Assembly: GCF_026626635.1 (NCBI RefSeq)
Contig: NZ_JAPNKA010000001.1
Location: 7,688,001-7,752,000, forward strand
DNA from: Archangium lansingense
GTDB taxonomy: Bacteria > Myxococcota > Myxococcia > Myxococcales > Myxococcaceae
Reading direction: 5' to 3'
Length of the DNA: 64,000 bases
Of the stretch, positions 17,913 to 26,369 are shown piece by piece. Position 1 is the first letter of the stretch. Each line of letters starts with the position of its first letter. A program made the position numbers and the translations under genes. The notes under the pieces were generated by a model, which saw only the letters and a list, made by a program, of their open reading frames with translations, was not told the DNA's origin and ran no database searches.

Positions 17913-20051
17913 TCATTCGCACTTGCTCACCATCATCTCGCCCCCGTTGTTGGAGGCATTGATGCGGAAGCTGAACACGTAGTCACCGGCCTCTGGGATG
18001 GCGATGGAGGACTCGGTGCCAGGGCCCGAGGCGACCGCGAGAGGCTGCTCCGTGGCAATCACCACTGCAGCTGCTCCCTGTACCGCGAACTCCCGGGACC
18101 AATCCGCGCTGGCGAACTTGAACGCATAGGCGGTTGTCTCCGGCTCATTCACCACCACCTGATAGAGATTGTTGCCCTTGTAGGCGAAGCGGCGGTTGGC
18201 AGGCGTGGCGCCGAAGTTGTTCCCCCCGGCATAGCTGCCACGGATGAAGATCTCCTTGTTGAGGGGTCCGAGGCCCTCGACGGTCGGCGTATAGCAGTCC
18301 GCCAGGGGCCCTTCGCCAGACAGCTCACTCCCCTCCCCGGCCTGCGGGCCCTCGGCCGTCGGAGAAGCGATGTCGAAGAACCTGGCCTCGAAAGGCTTCA
18401 ACGCAAGCTCGTAGTTGCCACCAGCGAGCGCCACATCGGCCCCACCCAGCAGTCCCACCAGGACACCGCCGCTACCGATGGCCGTCCCGGCCACCGTGAG
18501 CACCGCCGGGGTCGCCTTGGCGTTCAATACATACAGGACGTTGTCCGCCCCTTTGTCCTTGCGATCGATGTAGACATTGCTGTCCGAGTAGATGTGCGTC
18601 CGGCTGCCATTGGCCAGTGCCGGGTGGGCATCGCGCAGCGCCATCAGCGAGGCCACGTGGTTCTTCAGGTCTGACTGCCTGGCCGAGAGCACCGCGGGAG
18701 TGCCGCCGACCGTGGACGGAACTCCCTCCACGATGGCGATGGTCCGGGAGACATGATCGTCGCAGCGCCCGTTGACGGCACAGCTCGTGTTGCTCTCGCG
18801 GGCCGCAAAGCCCGGCAGCTCCTGGCCGAGCTCATCCCCATAGTACAGGGTGATTGGACCGCTGTACGAGGCCATGAAGCTGAAGGCGGCCTTGTGACGC
18901 AGCCAGTAGGCGTCGTCCGTGGACTCCGCCAGAGCCCCCCGCTGGAGGAGATCACCGAAACGGACCAGATCGTGGTTGGTCAGCATCAGGTTCGGCATGG
19001 CATGGGCCGGGTATGCCAGGTGATTCAGATAACCAGCCTGGAGATTGCTCGCGGCACGATTGCCGTTACCGCTCTCCTCGACGGCGAGGGTCTGCACCAG
19101 GCTGTAGCGTATCGGGAAGTCGAACGCGGACAGCAGCCCCGGGCTCGCGGCACCACCATAACCCTGGCTGGCGATCTCACCCGCGCTGCGCCAGATCTCC
19201 CCCACCATGTACCCCAGCGGATGAACCGTCTGGTCGGCACTGTTGGTGTAGCTCACGTTGGCCGCAGCCTGGGCGACGGCGGTGCGAAGGTCATCCCAGT
19301 ACTGCACGGGCACCTGATAGGCTTGATCCACTCGCCAACCATCAATCTTGTACTCGGTCACCCAATGCGCAGCGACCTCCTTGAAGAACTCGAGGTCGTC
19401 TGGATAGACCGCCAGCCGCCCGGTGTCCCCGTCGGCCTGGCCTGCGGTGGAGACCCTGCGGCCCTGCGGCGAGGCGTAGTCCTGGGCATTCGCCTTGTAA
19501 TGGCCGAACACACCGTCCAGAAACACATACAGTCCCTTGGCATGGGCGGCTGACACCAGCTCCTTGAGCTTGTCGTTGGTGCCGAAATGAGGGTTGACGT
19601 TGAAGTAGTCCGAGGCGAAATAGCCCGTGGCATCGAGACGATCGGCCCAGTCGTTCTGCCCGCTCACGCGCACGCTGTTGAAGATGGGTGTGAGCCAGAT
19701 GGCGTTGACGCCTGTCGACCGAATGTAGTCGAGGCCGTTGATGATCCCCTGCAGGTCACCCTTGTGGGGACTGGTGCCATAGCCGGTGTTGTAATCCCTG
19801 GTGCTGTCGCCATCGACAAAGGCCTCGACCATGATCTGATACAGGCGCAGACCACACTCGGCCTCACCATTGCCCTTGAAGCAGGCCAGACGGCTGTCGG
19901 CTCTGCTCGCGGCGATACTGACCGTCGCCTTGTAGGGCTCTGGCTCGGGGGCCGGCGTCGGTGGCGGATTGGGATCACCACCCTCACCACCACGGCAGGA
20001 AGACAAAACACCGGCGATTGCCAATACGAGAAAGGATTTCCGCCACTGCAT
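17913..20051 (-). CDS. Alpha-amylase family (GH13) lipoprotein
   Basis: The protein has 712 residues. The ATG at 20051 follows GGAGCTC and gives MQWRKSFLVLAIAGVLSSCRG, a lipoprotein signal with Cys19; a Pro/Glu linker follows. The GH13 (alpha/beta)8 barrel shows GVNAIWLTPIFNS, GLYVFLDGVFGHYK, DGWRVDQAYQ with candidate nucleophile Asp242, GEIWRS with candidate acid/base Glu285, and LMLTNHDLVRFGD with the third acid. Two Cys-containing loops interrupt the barrel. The C-terminal 150 residues (NKEIFIRGSYAGGNNFG..., YAFKFASADW) resemble an outer-surface starch-binding domain of the SusE/pullulanase-associated type. The likely role is cell-surface hydrolysis of alpha-1,4-glucans. It has its own terminator. 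Confidence 0.95.
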   Translation of the reverse strand: MQWRKSFLVLAIAGVLSSCRGGEGGDPNPPPTPAPEPEPYKATVSIAASRADSRLACFKGNGEAECGLRLYQIMVEAFVDGDSTRDYNTGYGTSPHKGDLQGIINGLDYIRSTGVNAIWLTPIFNSVRVSGQNDWADRLDATGYFASDYFNVNPHFGTNDKLKELVSAAHAKGLYVFLDGVFGHYKANAQDYASPQGRRVSTAGQADGDTGRLAVYPDDLEFFKEVAAHWVTEYKIDGWRVDQAYQVPVQYWDDLRTAVAQAAANVSYTNSADQTVHPLGYMVGEIWRSAGEIASQGYGGAASPGLLSAFDFPIRYSLVQTLAVEESGNGNRAASNLQAGYLNHLAYPAHAMPNLMLTNHDLVRFGDLLQRGALAESTDDAYWLRHKAAFSFMASYSGPITLYYGDELGQELPGFAARESNTSCAVNGRCDDHVSRTIAIVEGVPSTVGGTPAVLSARQSDLKNHVASLMALRDAHPALANGSRTHIYSDSNVYIDRKDKGADNVLYVLNAKATPAVLTVAGTAIGSGGVLVGLLGGADVALAGGNYELALKPFEARFFDIASPTAEGPQAGEGSELSGEGPLADCYTPTVEGLGPLNKEIFIRGSYAGGNNFGATPANRRFAYKGNNLYQVVVNEPETTAYAFKFASADWSREFAVQGAAAVVIATEQPLAVASGPGTESSIAIPEAGDYVFSFRINASNNGGEMMVSKCE

Positions 20052-20244
20052 GAAGAGAGCTCCTTGGTGGATCACGTTGCGACCGTAGGCCACGTCCCAC
20101 TCGAGAACAAAGGCCCTCCCCCAAAGCGGCGCCTTCCGTGTCCCCGCTCCTGCAGGGACAGACTCCGCGCACCAAAACAGAAGCCCCCGGGAGGCATGCC
20201 TCCCAGGGGCCGTTCAGCTCACGTCCAGTTCAGCGAGCTCGGGA

Positions 20245-22110
20245 TTAGTACTGACCCTTGAGCGAGGTGCCGGAGTACGAGCTGTAGCCGCGCAGCATCA
20301 CGTGGTAGCGGCCAGCGGTGGTCTTCGCGGCAATGGAGCACGTCTCGGCGTTGCCGGACTTGTACGGACGGCAGTCGTACGAGGTGGTGGTCGGCTGCGT
20401 GCCGAACTTCACGTACATGTCCGCGTCACCCGTGCCGCCGCTCAGCGTGAAGGTCACCGCCCTGCTGGCCGGCACATCCAGGTGGTAGTACTTCAGCGAG
20501 CCCGAGGCGCCCGAGATGCCGGTGATGGCCACGCCGTTGGTCAGCGGGGTGGAGGCCACCGCCACGCCCACGCCCACCGCCTCCCAGGCCTTGGTCACAG
20601 CGGTCTGCTCAGCCGAGCCAGCGCCGTAGAGGGTACCCGCGGCCTGCTCCATATAGGTCTTCGCCTGGGCGAAGGTGGTGCTGGCCCCCATCAGGTCCAC
20701 GTTGGCCTTGTAGAAGATGGCGCCGGCCTTCTGGATGCCGATGCTCGGGACCACGGTGGTGGTCTTGGAGCGCGGGTGCGTGCCGCCCGTGGACAGCAGC
20801 TTGAACGCCAGGTTGGCGATGCCCGAGTTCCAGTGCACGCCGCCGTTGTCCGAGGTGCCCGTGTAGCGCTCGGGGTAGTAGTCGTAGGACGAGCCATCCT
20901 GCGTGGGGTTGGCCATGTAGCGGAGCGCGTCACCCGGGGTGGCCGGCGTCCACACGTCGTCGCCGATCATCCACACCGAGGCGGGCGTGGCCCAACCCAG
21001 CGTCCAGGACTCGCAGTAGGCGGAGAAGATGTCGCTCATGCCCTCGTTGAGCGCGCCGGACTCGTTGGAATAGGTGAGGTTGGACTCGGAGCTGGTCACC
21101 GCGTGCGTCAGCTCGTGCACCGTCACGTCCAGCGACTTGCCCAGCGGCGCGGACTGCGTGCCGTTGCTGTCGCCGTACACCATCTGGGTGCCGTTCCAGA
21201 ACGCGTTGGTGTAGTTGGTGCTGTAGTGCACCGTGCTGCGCAGCTGCGCGCCCGCGTTGTTGTACGAGTCGCGGTTGAAGTTGGCCATGTAGCAGTCGTA
21301 GGTGGTGCCCAGGTGGGTGTAGTTGTCGTCCACGTGGGTGTCACCGGTGGCCGCGCCGCCCTCGGAGCGACGGAGGGTGCCGGGCAGCGAGGTGCCGTTG
21401 TTGGCCGTGTACACCGCGCGGTTCTTCGCCGAGTGGATCTCCGCGTGCGTGGCCTCGATCTCGCCAGTCAGCGCGTTCACGTAGACGTTGTCACGGATGG
21501 GCAGATCCGCGCCCTCGCCCGTCACCACGACGTGGTAGGCCAGCTTCAGGCGGCTGTCCTTCTCGGAGCGGATGTACACCAGGCGGGCCTCGCCCTCGGA
21601 GGCGATGTGGCGGCCCACGGTGTTGTCCAGGGCGGCGGCCCGAGCGGCCTCGCCAGAGATGCGCGCCTTGGCGGGGACGAGCTCACCGTCGCGCGCCGAG
21701 CCGTTGGCCGAGTAGATCCGGCCGCTCTCGTCCTTGTGGATGATGAGATCACCACCGATCACCGGCAGACCATTCTTCGTCTGGGCGTAGCGGATATGGG
21801 TGTGACCCAGCTCGTCCGCGCGAGTGCTCTTCATCACCAGGTCGCCAGCGTTAAGGCGGAAGGCCGCGGCAATGCCCTGCAGGCCGCTCGCGTTGTCCAG
21901 CGAGCCGTTGAGCATGAAGGGGACGCCGTCAGCGTGGGAGCCAACCACCTCGGCGGAGGGCAGCGCGGCGAGAGCGGCCTGCACGTCACCGAGCGAGTCG
22001 GCGGCCTCGTCGTACTTCTGGGCGCCCTCGGGCAGCTGCGAGTTGTCGACCTCGCAAGCGGCGAGGGGAAGGGCCAGCAGCGCGGCAGCAAGGAAGCGAG
22101 TGCGAGTCAC
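20245..22110 (-). CDS. M4 family (thermolysin-like) metallopeptidase with C-terminal PPC domain
   Basis: The protein has 621 residues. A GTG start at 22110 is chosen because GGAGAGA lies just upstream and the product then opens with a lipoprotein signal ending LPLAACEVD. An FTP/PepSY propeptide follows (about residues 60-215, with GLPVIGGDLIIHKD and AYHVVVTGEG). The catalytic domain has DVTVHELTHAVTSSESN with zinc ligands H332 and H336 and base E333, and ALNEGMSDIFS with third ligand E356. The last 90 residues (YYHLDVPASRAVTFTLSGGTGDADMYVKFG) form a pre-peptidase C-terminal (PPC) domain, normally removed after secretion. It is an extracellular protease suited to a predatory or scavenging lifestyle. 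Confidence 0.96.
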   Translation of the reverse strand: MTRTRFLAAALLALPLAACEVDNSQLPEGAQKYDEAADSLGDVQAALAALPSAEVVGSHADGVPFMLNGSLDNASGLQGIAAAFRLNAGDLVMKSTRADELGHTHIRYAQTKNGLPVIGGDLIIHKDESGRIYSANGSARDGELVPAKARISGEAARAAALDNTVGRHIASEGEARLVYIRSEKDSRLKLAYHVVVTGEGADLPIRDNVYVNALTGEIEATHAEIHSAKNRAVYTANNGTSLPGTLRRSEGGAATGDTHVDDNYTHLGTTYDCYMANFNRDSYNNAGAQLRSTVHYSTNYTNAFWNGTQMVYGDSNGTQSAPLGKSLDVTVHELTHAVTSSESNLTYSNESGALNEGMSDIFSAYCESWTLGWATPASVWMIGDDVWTPATPGDALRYMANPTQDGSSYDYYPERYTGTSDNGGVHWNSGIANLAFKLLSTGGTHPRSKTTTVVPSIGIQKAGAIFYKANVDLMGASTTFAQAKTYMEQAAGTLYGAGSAEQTAVTKAWEAVGVGVAVASTPLTNGVAITGISGASGSLKYYHLDVPASRAVTFTLSGGTGDADMYVKFGTQPTTTSYDCRPYKSGNAETCSIAAKTTAGRYHVMLRGYSSYSGTSLKGQY

Positions 22111-22519
22111 GGGGTCTCTCCTGACCGACGACGGGGTGCCATCGGACGGCCTCCCCCAAAGCAGGGAACGCGCCAACCCCCCAAATACTTGGAATTCCAA
22201 AGGTTGGAGCCCATCACAAAAGATTTGTGGAGCAACCATGTCACGTCTGGCGGCCTCCACGTGTATTCCGGGTTTACATGTGACAAGGAAATGGGCCGAA
22301 TTACAGTGGGTTGCATGGAGAGTGAGAGGGGCGTCTTGATTTCGGACAGCCCTGTCCTGAGTTGCGACAGCCCCCCTTCCCCATCGACGAAGGGGCCTTT
22401 GCCCGGTGCGGTAGGGCTTCCAAGGACCACCGTGCACCTCCTTGAGCGAGGACTCGGCCCGGTGCAAACGAGAGCCTCCGGACCTCGCGCACCACACCCC
22501 AAGGGCTCCCCGTGCTCGC
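22111..22519. other. Intergenic region upstream of the M4 protease
   Basis: No convincing gene is seen in these 409 bp. The right-hand part runs without a boundary into the kinase-tail remnant. The AT-richer stretch at 22180-22300 (ACTTGGAATTCCAAAGG, with the palindrome TTGGAATTCCAA) is the likely promoter area of the leftward protease gene. Confidence 0.45.
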
Positions 22520-22718
22520 CCGGCCCCTGCCGCGCGAGCCTTTCAAGGGACAGAAGCGTCCTCCCTGCACTCGCTACACGGAGGTCGAGTTGGTGGACAC
22601 CTGCTGGATGCCTCACGAGCTCAAGGCACCGTGCCCAAATGCCCTCTTCGAGCATCAGGGCAAGTGCTACGCCCCCGTCTTCAGCGCCCAGGCGCCGCCG
22701 CAATCACCCGGGCAGTGA
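22520..22718 (+). pseudogene. Orphan C-terminal tail of a myxobacterial Ser/Thr protein kinase
   Basis: The frame encodes EPFKGQKRPPCTRYTEVEL, TCWMPHELKAPCP and LFEHQGKCYAPVFSA, ending at a TGA at 22716-22718. I recognise this Cys-rich block as the conserved extreme C-terminus of a large group of myxobacterial Ser/Thr kinases (FKGQKxPPCTRxxEVE...CW.P.E.KAPCP...FEH.GKCY.P). No kinase domain, transmembrane helix or start codon is upstream, and an in-frame TGA occurs at 22443. It is therefore a decayed remnant. Confidence 0.7.
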
Positions 22719-22730
22719 GTGATGCCTTAA

Positions 22731-22747
22731 TGGAGTGTCCACGAAGT
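22731..22747 (+). repeat. Left copy of a 17-bp inverted repeat (IS-end-like)
   Basis: TGGAGTGTCCACGAAGT is the exact reverse complement of 24871-24887. Similarity continues inward for about 12 more bases (TTCGTGGACCTGG here against CTTTGGACATAG there). Ends of this kind are expected from insertion sequences of the IS3 sort, but no transposase lies between the copies. Confidence 0.65.
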
Positions 22748-22775
22748 TCGTGGACCTGGTCGTGTTGCGCATGCT

Positions 22776-23252
22776 CCCTCTCTCCGTCACAAAGGCGCTC
22801 TTATCCACTACAACGGCTATGTTCCCGGTCTCGCCAGGGGCGATCTCGTCGCGGTCAGCGCGCAAGGCAAACGGTCTCGCCTCGCCAAACAGAAAGGGAG
22901 GGCGCTGGTCCTCTCCCGGGCGCGTGGTCCGTAGGCGAGCCTCCACCAAACTCCAGGGCTTGGATGGGTGGCGGTTCGTCACAGTAAAAAGAACCGCTGC
23001 TTTCGTCTTACCTCCGTAGATCCGGACGACCATCGCCGCGCCATCCTCGCTCCTTACGATCTTTTTCTTCCGCTCAATGAACGAGGTCTGCTTGATGTCA
23101 CCTGTTACCAGGAGTTTTGCGAGCGCGTGGTCTGCCGTGTCCTCTCTGTAGTGACGGTAAGCCGCTTCCTCAAGCAACCGTTCCCGCTGGCGGGTTTCTT
23201 TGAGCTGCGTTTGGAGTGCTTCGCGGGATTCCGGTTCGATGAAGACGTTCAC
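22776..23252 (-). pseudogene. DUF2381 family protein, broken at both ends
   Basis: About 159 residues match the C-terminal half of the myxobacterial DUF2381 family: QVNVFIEPESREAL, DHALAKLLVTGDIKQT, AAVLFTVTNRHPSKPWSLVEARLR, FALRADRDEIAPGETG and NIAVVVDKSAFVTERG. The normal N-terminal half (signal peptide and beta domain) is absent upstream, and homology stops abruptly at 22776. Beyond that the frame runs on into unrelated sequence and the IS-like end. Genes of this family are often found beside Ser/Thr kinases, which agrees with the kinase tail next door. Both are relics of one locus. Confidence 0.7.
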
Positions 23253-23421
23253 CTGCTGGTCGGGGCAACGGACGCCATGAGGACGAGAAGCAGAGTAGAC
23301 CGGAGAGGTAAGAAGTTCCGCATAGCGCGGGCCAACCTACCAGAACGGGTGACTGGCGGCCAGCCCGCCATGCCCTGGCCTCGGCCGGCACTCCCTGATT
23401 AACTAGCCTAGCCTTGGAGGC

Positions 23422-23823
23422 TTGAAAAACCTGAATTATACCCCACACCTCTGGGTAGCCGTGCTGGTGGGTGGGCTCGTTTCGGGCTGTGCAGCGGCCA
23501 TCGCGTGCCGACCGGGAGAGTCCACGGTTGACTGCTGCATCAAGAAGTACCCGTTGACCGCGATGGAGAGTTGCACCGCCAGCCGCTCGGACGTGCTCCG
23601 GGTCCTGCGGGACATTTCGCTGAGAATCGACGACGAGGAGTTTGAGAACAACGAAGACCTTCCGAAGTGGAAGCAGATCTGCATAAAGAACTTCGTCCGT
23701 TGCCAAGACGAAGGTTGGGGAGGGCCCTGCTATGACTGCATGCGCTATTGCGAGGGCCAGCACGAATGGCCAGATGATAGGTGCCCTGATCCTCGTAAGA
23801 GTCCTGAGCCTCGTAAGGGATAA
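23422..23823 (+). CDS. Cys-rich myxobacterial lipoprotein
   Basis: The protein has 133 residues. The start is uncertain: a TTG at 23422 lies only one base after GGAGG, and no ATG is available before the lipobox. The signal LWVAVLVGGLVSGCAAAIAC has lipobox VSGC. Cys recur in the mature part: CRPGESTVDCCIKKYPLT, ESCTAS, WKQICIKNFVRCQDEGW, GPCYDCMRYCEGQHEWP and DDRC. The block W(K/R)..CI...V.C...GW.G.CY.C.RYCEGQ.EWP is one I associate with lipoproteins found repeatedly in myxobacterial genomes, usually with unknown or polymorphic-toxin-like neighbours. The function is not known. The DUSAM gene follows after 15 bp, so the two are probably co-expressed. Confidence 0.7.
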   Translation: MKNLNYTPHLWVAVLVGGLVSGCAAAIACRPGESTVDCCIKKYPLTAMESCTASRSDVLRVLRDISLRIDDEEFENNEDLPKWKQICIKNFVRCQDEGWGGPCYDCMRYCEGQHEWPDDRCPDPRKSPEPRKG

Positions 23824-23838
23824 GAAGTAGGAGCGGAG

Positions 23839-24630
23839 ATGTCCGACAGGCAGATTGATTGGGACCCTATTCGGGTGCTGGCAAAACGGGTCCTGGAGCA
23901 AGGCGAGCCCCTGGAACTCACCGATGAAACGCGCGCCCTTTTGCTGCGAGGCGCCCGCGAGGTGGCCATTAGCGACGAGGATGCAGAGAACGCCCTCCGC
24001 AGCCTGTCCACCGCTACCACTCTGCTACAGGAAGTCCGGCGGCGCATCCATGACGGGTCGTGGCGGCTGAGTCGTGCGCGAGACCGGGCCTACGACCTAC
24101 GGGACGCGGGCGATCTCGACGGGGCACGGCAGCTCATGCGTGACGTGCTCGCCGTGGAGGTCGTCCCCTTCTACCGGGAGCAGGCCGAAATTGCCCTTGA
24201 GAAATTGACCGGGCTGGCGGAAGTGCGCGCAACCGGGCAGCTCGATCCGAACCTGAATGACCGGCCGCAACTCACCGCCCTCTCCCAGCGCGTTCAGCAG
24301 GGTCACGCCCTGGAACTTACTGACGACGTGCGCGCCCTTCTGCGCCGGATGGCCCTCACGGCAGCCGTCAGCGATGCCGAGACGGAAGAAGCCCTCAAGA
24401 GTCCGGAAGGTGCCGAAGCCCTCATGGGGATGATCCTTTCTCGCTTGCGTGACGGCCAGAAGCGGATCACACGCGCCCTGTTCCGGATGACGAACCTACG
24501 GGACTCAGGTGACATCGAAGGCGCGCGCCAGCAGATGCGTGACGTGCTGGCCGTGGAGATCGTGCCGCAATACCGGCGGATGGCCGAGGAAGTTCTCAGG
24601 GGTCTCGACAGTCCGCCCCCAGGCGCGTAG
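23839..24630 (+). CDS. Tandem DUSAM-domain (DUF2379) protein
   Basis: The protein has 263 residues in two homologous halves, each a DUSAM domain, a family restricted to myxobacteria. Half one (about 5-125): DWDPIRVLAKRVLEQGEPLELTDETRALL, then GARQLMRDVLAVEVVPFYREQAE. Half two (about 140-258): QLTALSQRVQQGHALELTDDVRALL, then GARQQMRDVLAVEIVPQYRRMAE. The protein is soluble and all-helical with no signal peptide. The ATG follows GTAGGAGCGGAG. The function of DUSAM proteins is unestablished. Pairing with a Cys-rich lipoprotein inside a mobile-looking segment would fit an effector/immunity or regulatory module, but that is conjecture. Confidence 0.85.
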   Translation: MSDRQIDWDPIRVLAKRVLEQGEPLELTDETRALLLRGAREVAISDEDAENALRSLSTATTLLQEVRRRIHDGSWRLSRARDRAYDLRDAGDLDGARQLMRDVLAVEVVPFYREQAEIALEKLTGLAEVRATGQLDPNLNDRPQLTALSQRVQQGHALELTDDVRALLRRMALTAAVSDAETEEALKSPEGAEALMGMILSRLRDGQKRITRALFRMTNLRDSGDIEGARQQMRDVLAVEIVPQYRRMAEEVLRGLDSPPPGA

Positions 24631-24870
24631 GCGCTCGAGACCGGAGGCAGGGCGCGGGACACAATTCGCAGGAGCCTCGTAGAGCGTCGTGGAGGGCCCG
24701 GGGCATGGGACGAACCCCGGGACAGCCTCCGAGGCTTGGTGGGCCCTTTCCGGTCGAACAATTCGTAGTAGGGCCTAACCCCTCGGAATCACAGCCCCTT
24801 TCAACAAAACTCATCGTATCCCTCTCCCAAAGGAAGAGGGGACATCCACGGGCTCGAACTATGTCCAAAG

Positions 24871-24887
24871 ACTTCGTGGACACTCCA
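24871..24887 (-). repeat. Right copy of the 17-bp inverted repeat
   Basis: ACTTCGTGGACACTCCA is the exact inverted match of 22731-22747. It lies 15 bp before the start of the SET-domain gene, so transcription of that gene may begin inside the element. Confidence 0.65.
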
Positions 24888-24901
24888 CAGCAGGTATCCG
24901 G

Positions 24902-26347
24902 ATGAGCCTCTCTTTTGCCTCCGGCGGGCTGTTTGCCCCCCTGTCCTGGCGTCAAGTAGCGTCCGGCGCGCTCATGAGCCTCGCGACCCCATCGGCCGCC
25001 CCCCCGCCGTCCAGACAGAGGACCTCCCCCGAGTCCTCTGACCAAAAGCTCGCTGCCCTGCTGCGCTGGCTCGAGGACGGTGGAGCCCGCTTCGCCAAGC
25101 TGAACGTCGTCCGGCAGGAGAACGGTGAGCGCGCTGTGCTCGCCCGGACCGACATCGCCACGGGCGAGGCTGTCCTCCAGGTGCCTCGCAGCCACCTCCT
25201 CACCCTGGAGGTCGCGAAGAGCTCCGACATCGGGCGGCTGATCCGGTCCCACGTCAGCCCAGACAATGAGGAGCTGTACCTGGCCTCCTTCCTCCTCCAG
25301 GAGAAGCACCGGCCCGACTCTTTCTGGAAGCCCTACGTGGACAGCCTCCCCGAGGCCTTCCCCCACGTGCCTCTCTTCTTCAGTGCGTCCGAGCGCGCCC
25401 TGCTCCAGGGCTCCTTCTTGCTCACGCTCCTGCAGTTCCAGGACTACTCGCTCCGGCAGGACCATGCGCTGCTGTGCCAGAAGGTCCCCGGCTACGAGCG
25501 CTTCTCCGTCGAGGAGTTCATCTGGGCCCGGCTCTCCGTGTCTTCCCGCAACTTCGGCCTCAAGGTCGGTGGTCTCCAGGGGCGCAGCCTCGTCCCGCTG
25601 GCGGACATGCTCAACCACCGCCGGCCACCGGACGTGCTGTGGAGCACCTCGAAGGATGGGCAGTTCTTCGAGATGACCGCCCAGAACACCATCGCCACCG
25701 GCCTGGAGGTTCACGACAGCTACGGCGCCAAGAGCAATGACTTGCTCCTGCTTCACTTCGGCTTCGTCGTCGAAAACAACGAGCAGGACGAGGTCTTCCT
25801 CTCCCTGGGCCTCCCCGAGGGCACTGCGCTGGCCTCCGGCAAACAGAAGCTGCTCGGGCTCTCGTCGCCCACCGCGCGACAGCCCTTCAAGGTGCCGCTC
25901 CAGTACGAGCACGCAGCCACCCAACGGATGTTCTCCTTCCTGCGCGTGGCCTGCGCGACTACCGGCGAGCTGCCCAGGCTCGCTCCCCGGCTTCTGTCGG
26001 GCCTGGGCTCCATCAAGCCGCTGGGCGTGGCCAACGAGGAGCGTGTCCTGCGCTCTCTGGGAGAGGCCTGTGAGGCGCGGCTCGCCGCCTTCGACTCCTC
26101 CTTCGAGGAAGATGAGCGGCTGCTCCGAGAAGGGGCACTCTCCCTCAACGCCCGGAGCTGTGTCCTCATGCGGCGCGAGGAGAAGCGGCTGCTGCGCGCC
26201 TGGCTCGAATTGACCCGCACCGGCCTGTCCCTGCTGCGCATGCCCCGGGCGGAGCTCGAACGGCTCGCCGAGCGCCCCGAGTCGCCCTGGGGCTGGTTCG
26301 ACCGCTACGTCCGCGAGGCCGTGCTGGAGCTCGTCCGCCGCGCGTAG
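24902..26347 (+). CDS. SET-domain protein, SETD3/RuBisCO-LSMT type
   Basis: The protein has 481 residues from the ATG at 24902; an ATG at 24974 would remove a 24-residue leader and is equally possible. The SET fold is the split kind seen in plant RuBisCO large-subunit methyltransferase and animal SETD3. It shows GERAVLARTDIATGEAVLQVP (SAM-binding start), a helical iSET insert with FWKPYVDSLPEAFPHVPLFF, then LVPLADMLNHRRPPDV (the RFxNH-like cofactor motif) and DSYGAKSNDLLLLHFGFVVENN (catalytic Tyr region). A C-terminal helical Rubis-subs-bind-like domain follows (about 320-470). It is predicted to methylate Lys or His of a protein substrate. Bacterial members of this branch are sparse, and horizontal origin is possible. 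Confidence 0.88.
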   Translation: MSLSFASGGLFAPLSWRQVASGALMSLATPSAAPPPSRQRTSPESSDQKLAALLRWLEDGGARFAKLNVVRQENGERAVLARTDIATGEAVLQVPRSHLLTLEVAKSSDIGRLIRSHVSPDNEELYLASFLLQEKHRPDSFWKPYVDSLPEAFPHVPLFFSASERALLQGSFLLTLLQFQDYSLRQDHALLCQKVPGYERFSVEEFIWARLSVSSRNFGLKVGGLQGRSLVPLADMLNHRRPPDVLWSTSKDGQFFEMTAQNTIATGLEVHDSYGAKSNDLLLLHFGFVVENNEQDEVFLSLGLPEGTALASGKQKLLGLSSPTARQPFKVPLQYEHAATQRMFSFLRVACATTGELPRLAPRLLSGLGSIKPLGVANEERVLRSLGEACEARLAAFDSSFEEDERLLREGALSLNARSCVLMRREEKRLLRAWLELTRTGLSLLRMPRAELERLAERPESPWGWFDRYVREAVLELVRRA

Positions 26348-26369
26348 GCCCCCAGTGCTCCAGTGCTCC

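Larger units (their letters stand above)
22731..24887. mobile_element. 2.16-kb segment bounded by inverted IS-like ends, no transposase
   Basis: The segment contains a broken DUF2381 gene on the minus strand and an intact lipoprotein/DUSAM gene pair on the plus strand. Between the DUSAM stop (24630) and the right repeat lie about 240 bp with no gene; part of it (24830-24887) resembles insertion-sequence end sequence. The arrangement could be a cassette carried by two degraded IS copies, or simply two IS scars. No target-site duplication was found by eye. Confidence 0.45.

Noticed and set aside
23170..23901. A 243-codon minus-strand frame overlapping the Cys-rich lipoprotein
   Set aside because: It contains no family motif and is antisense to the lipoprotein, which has a lipobox and ordered Cys.
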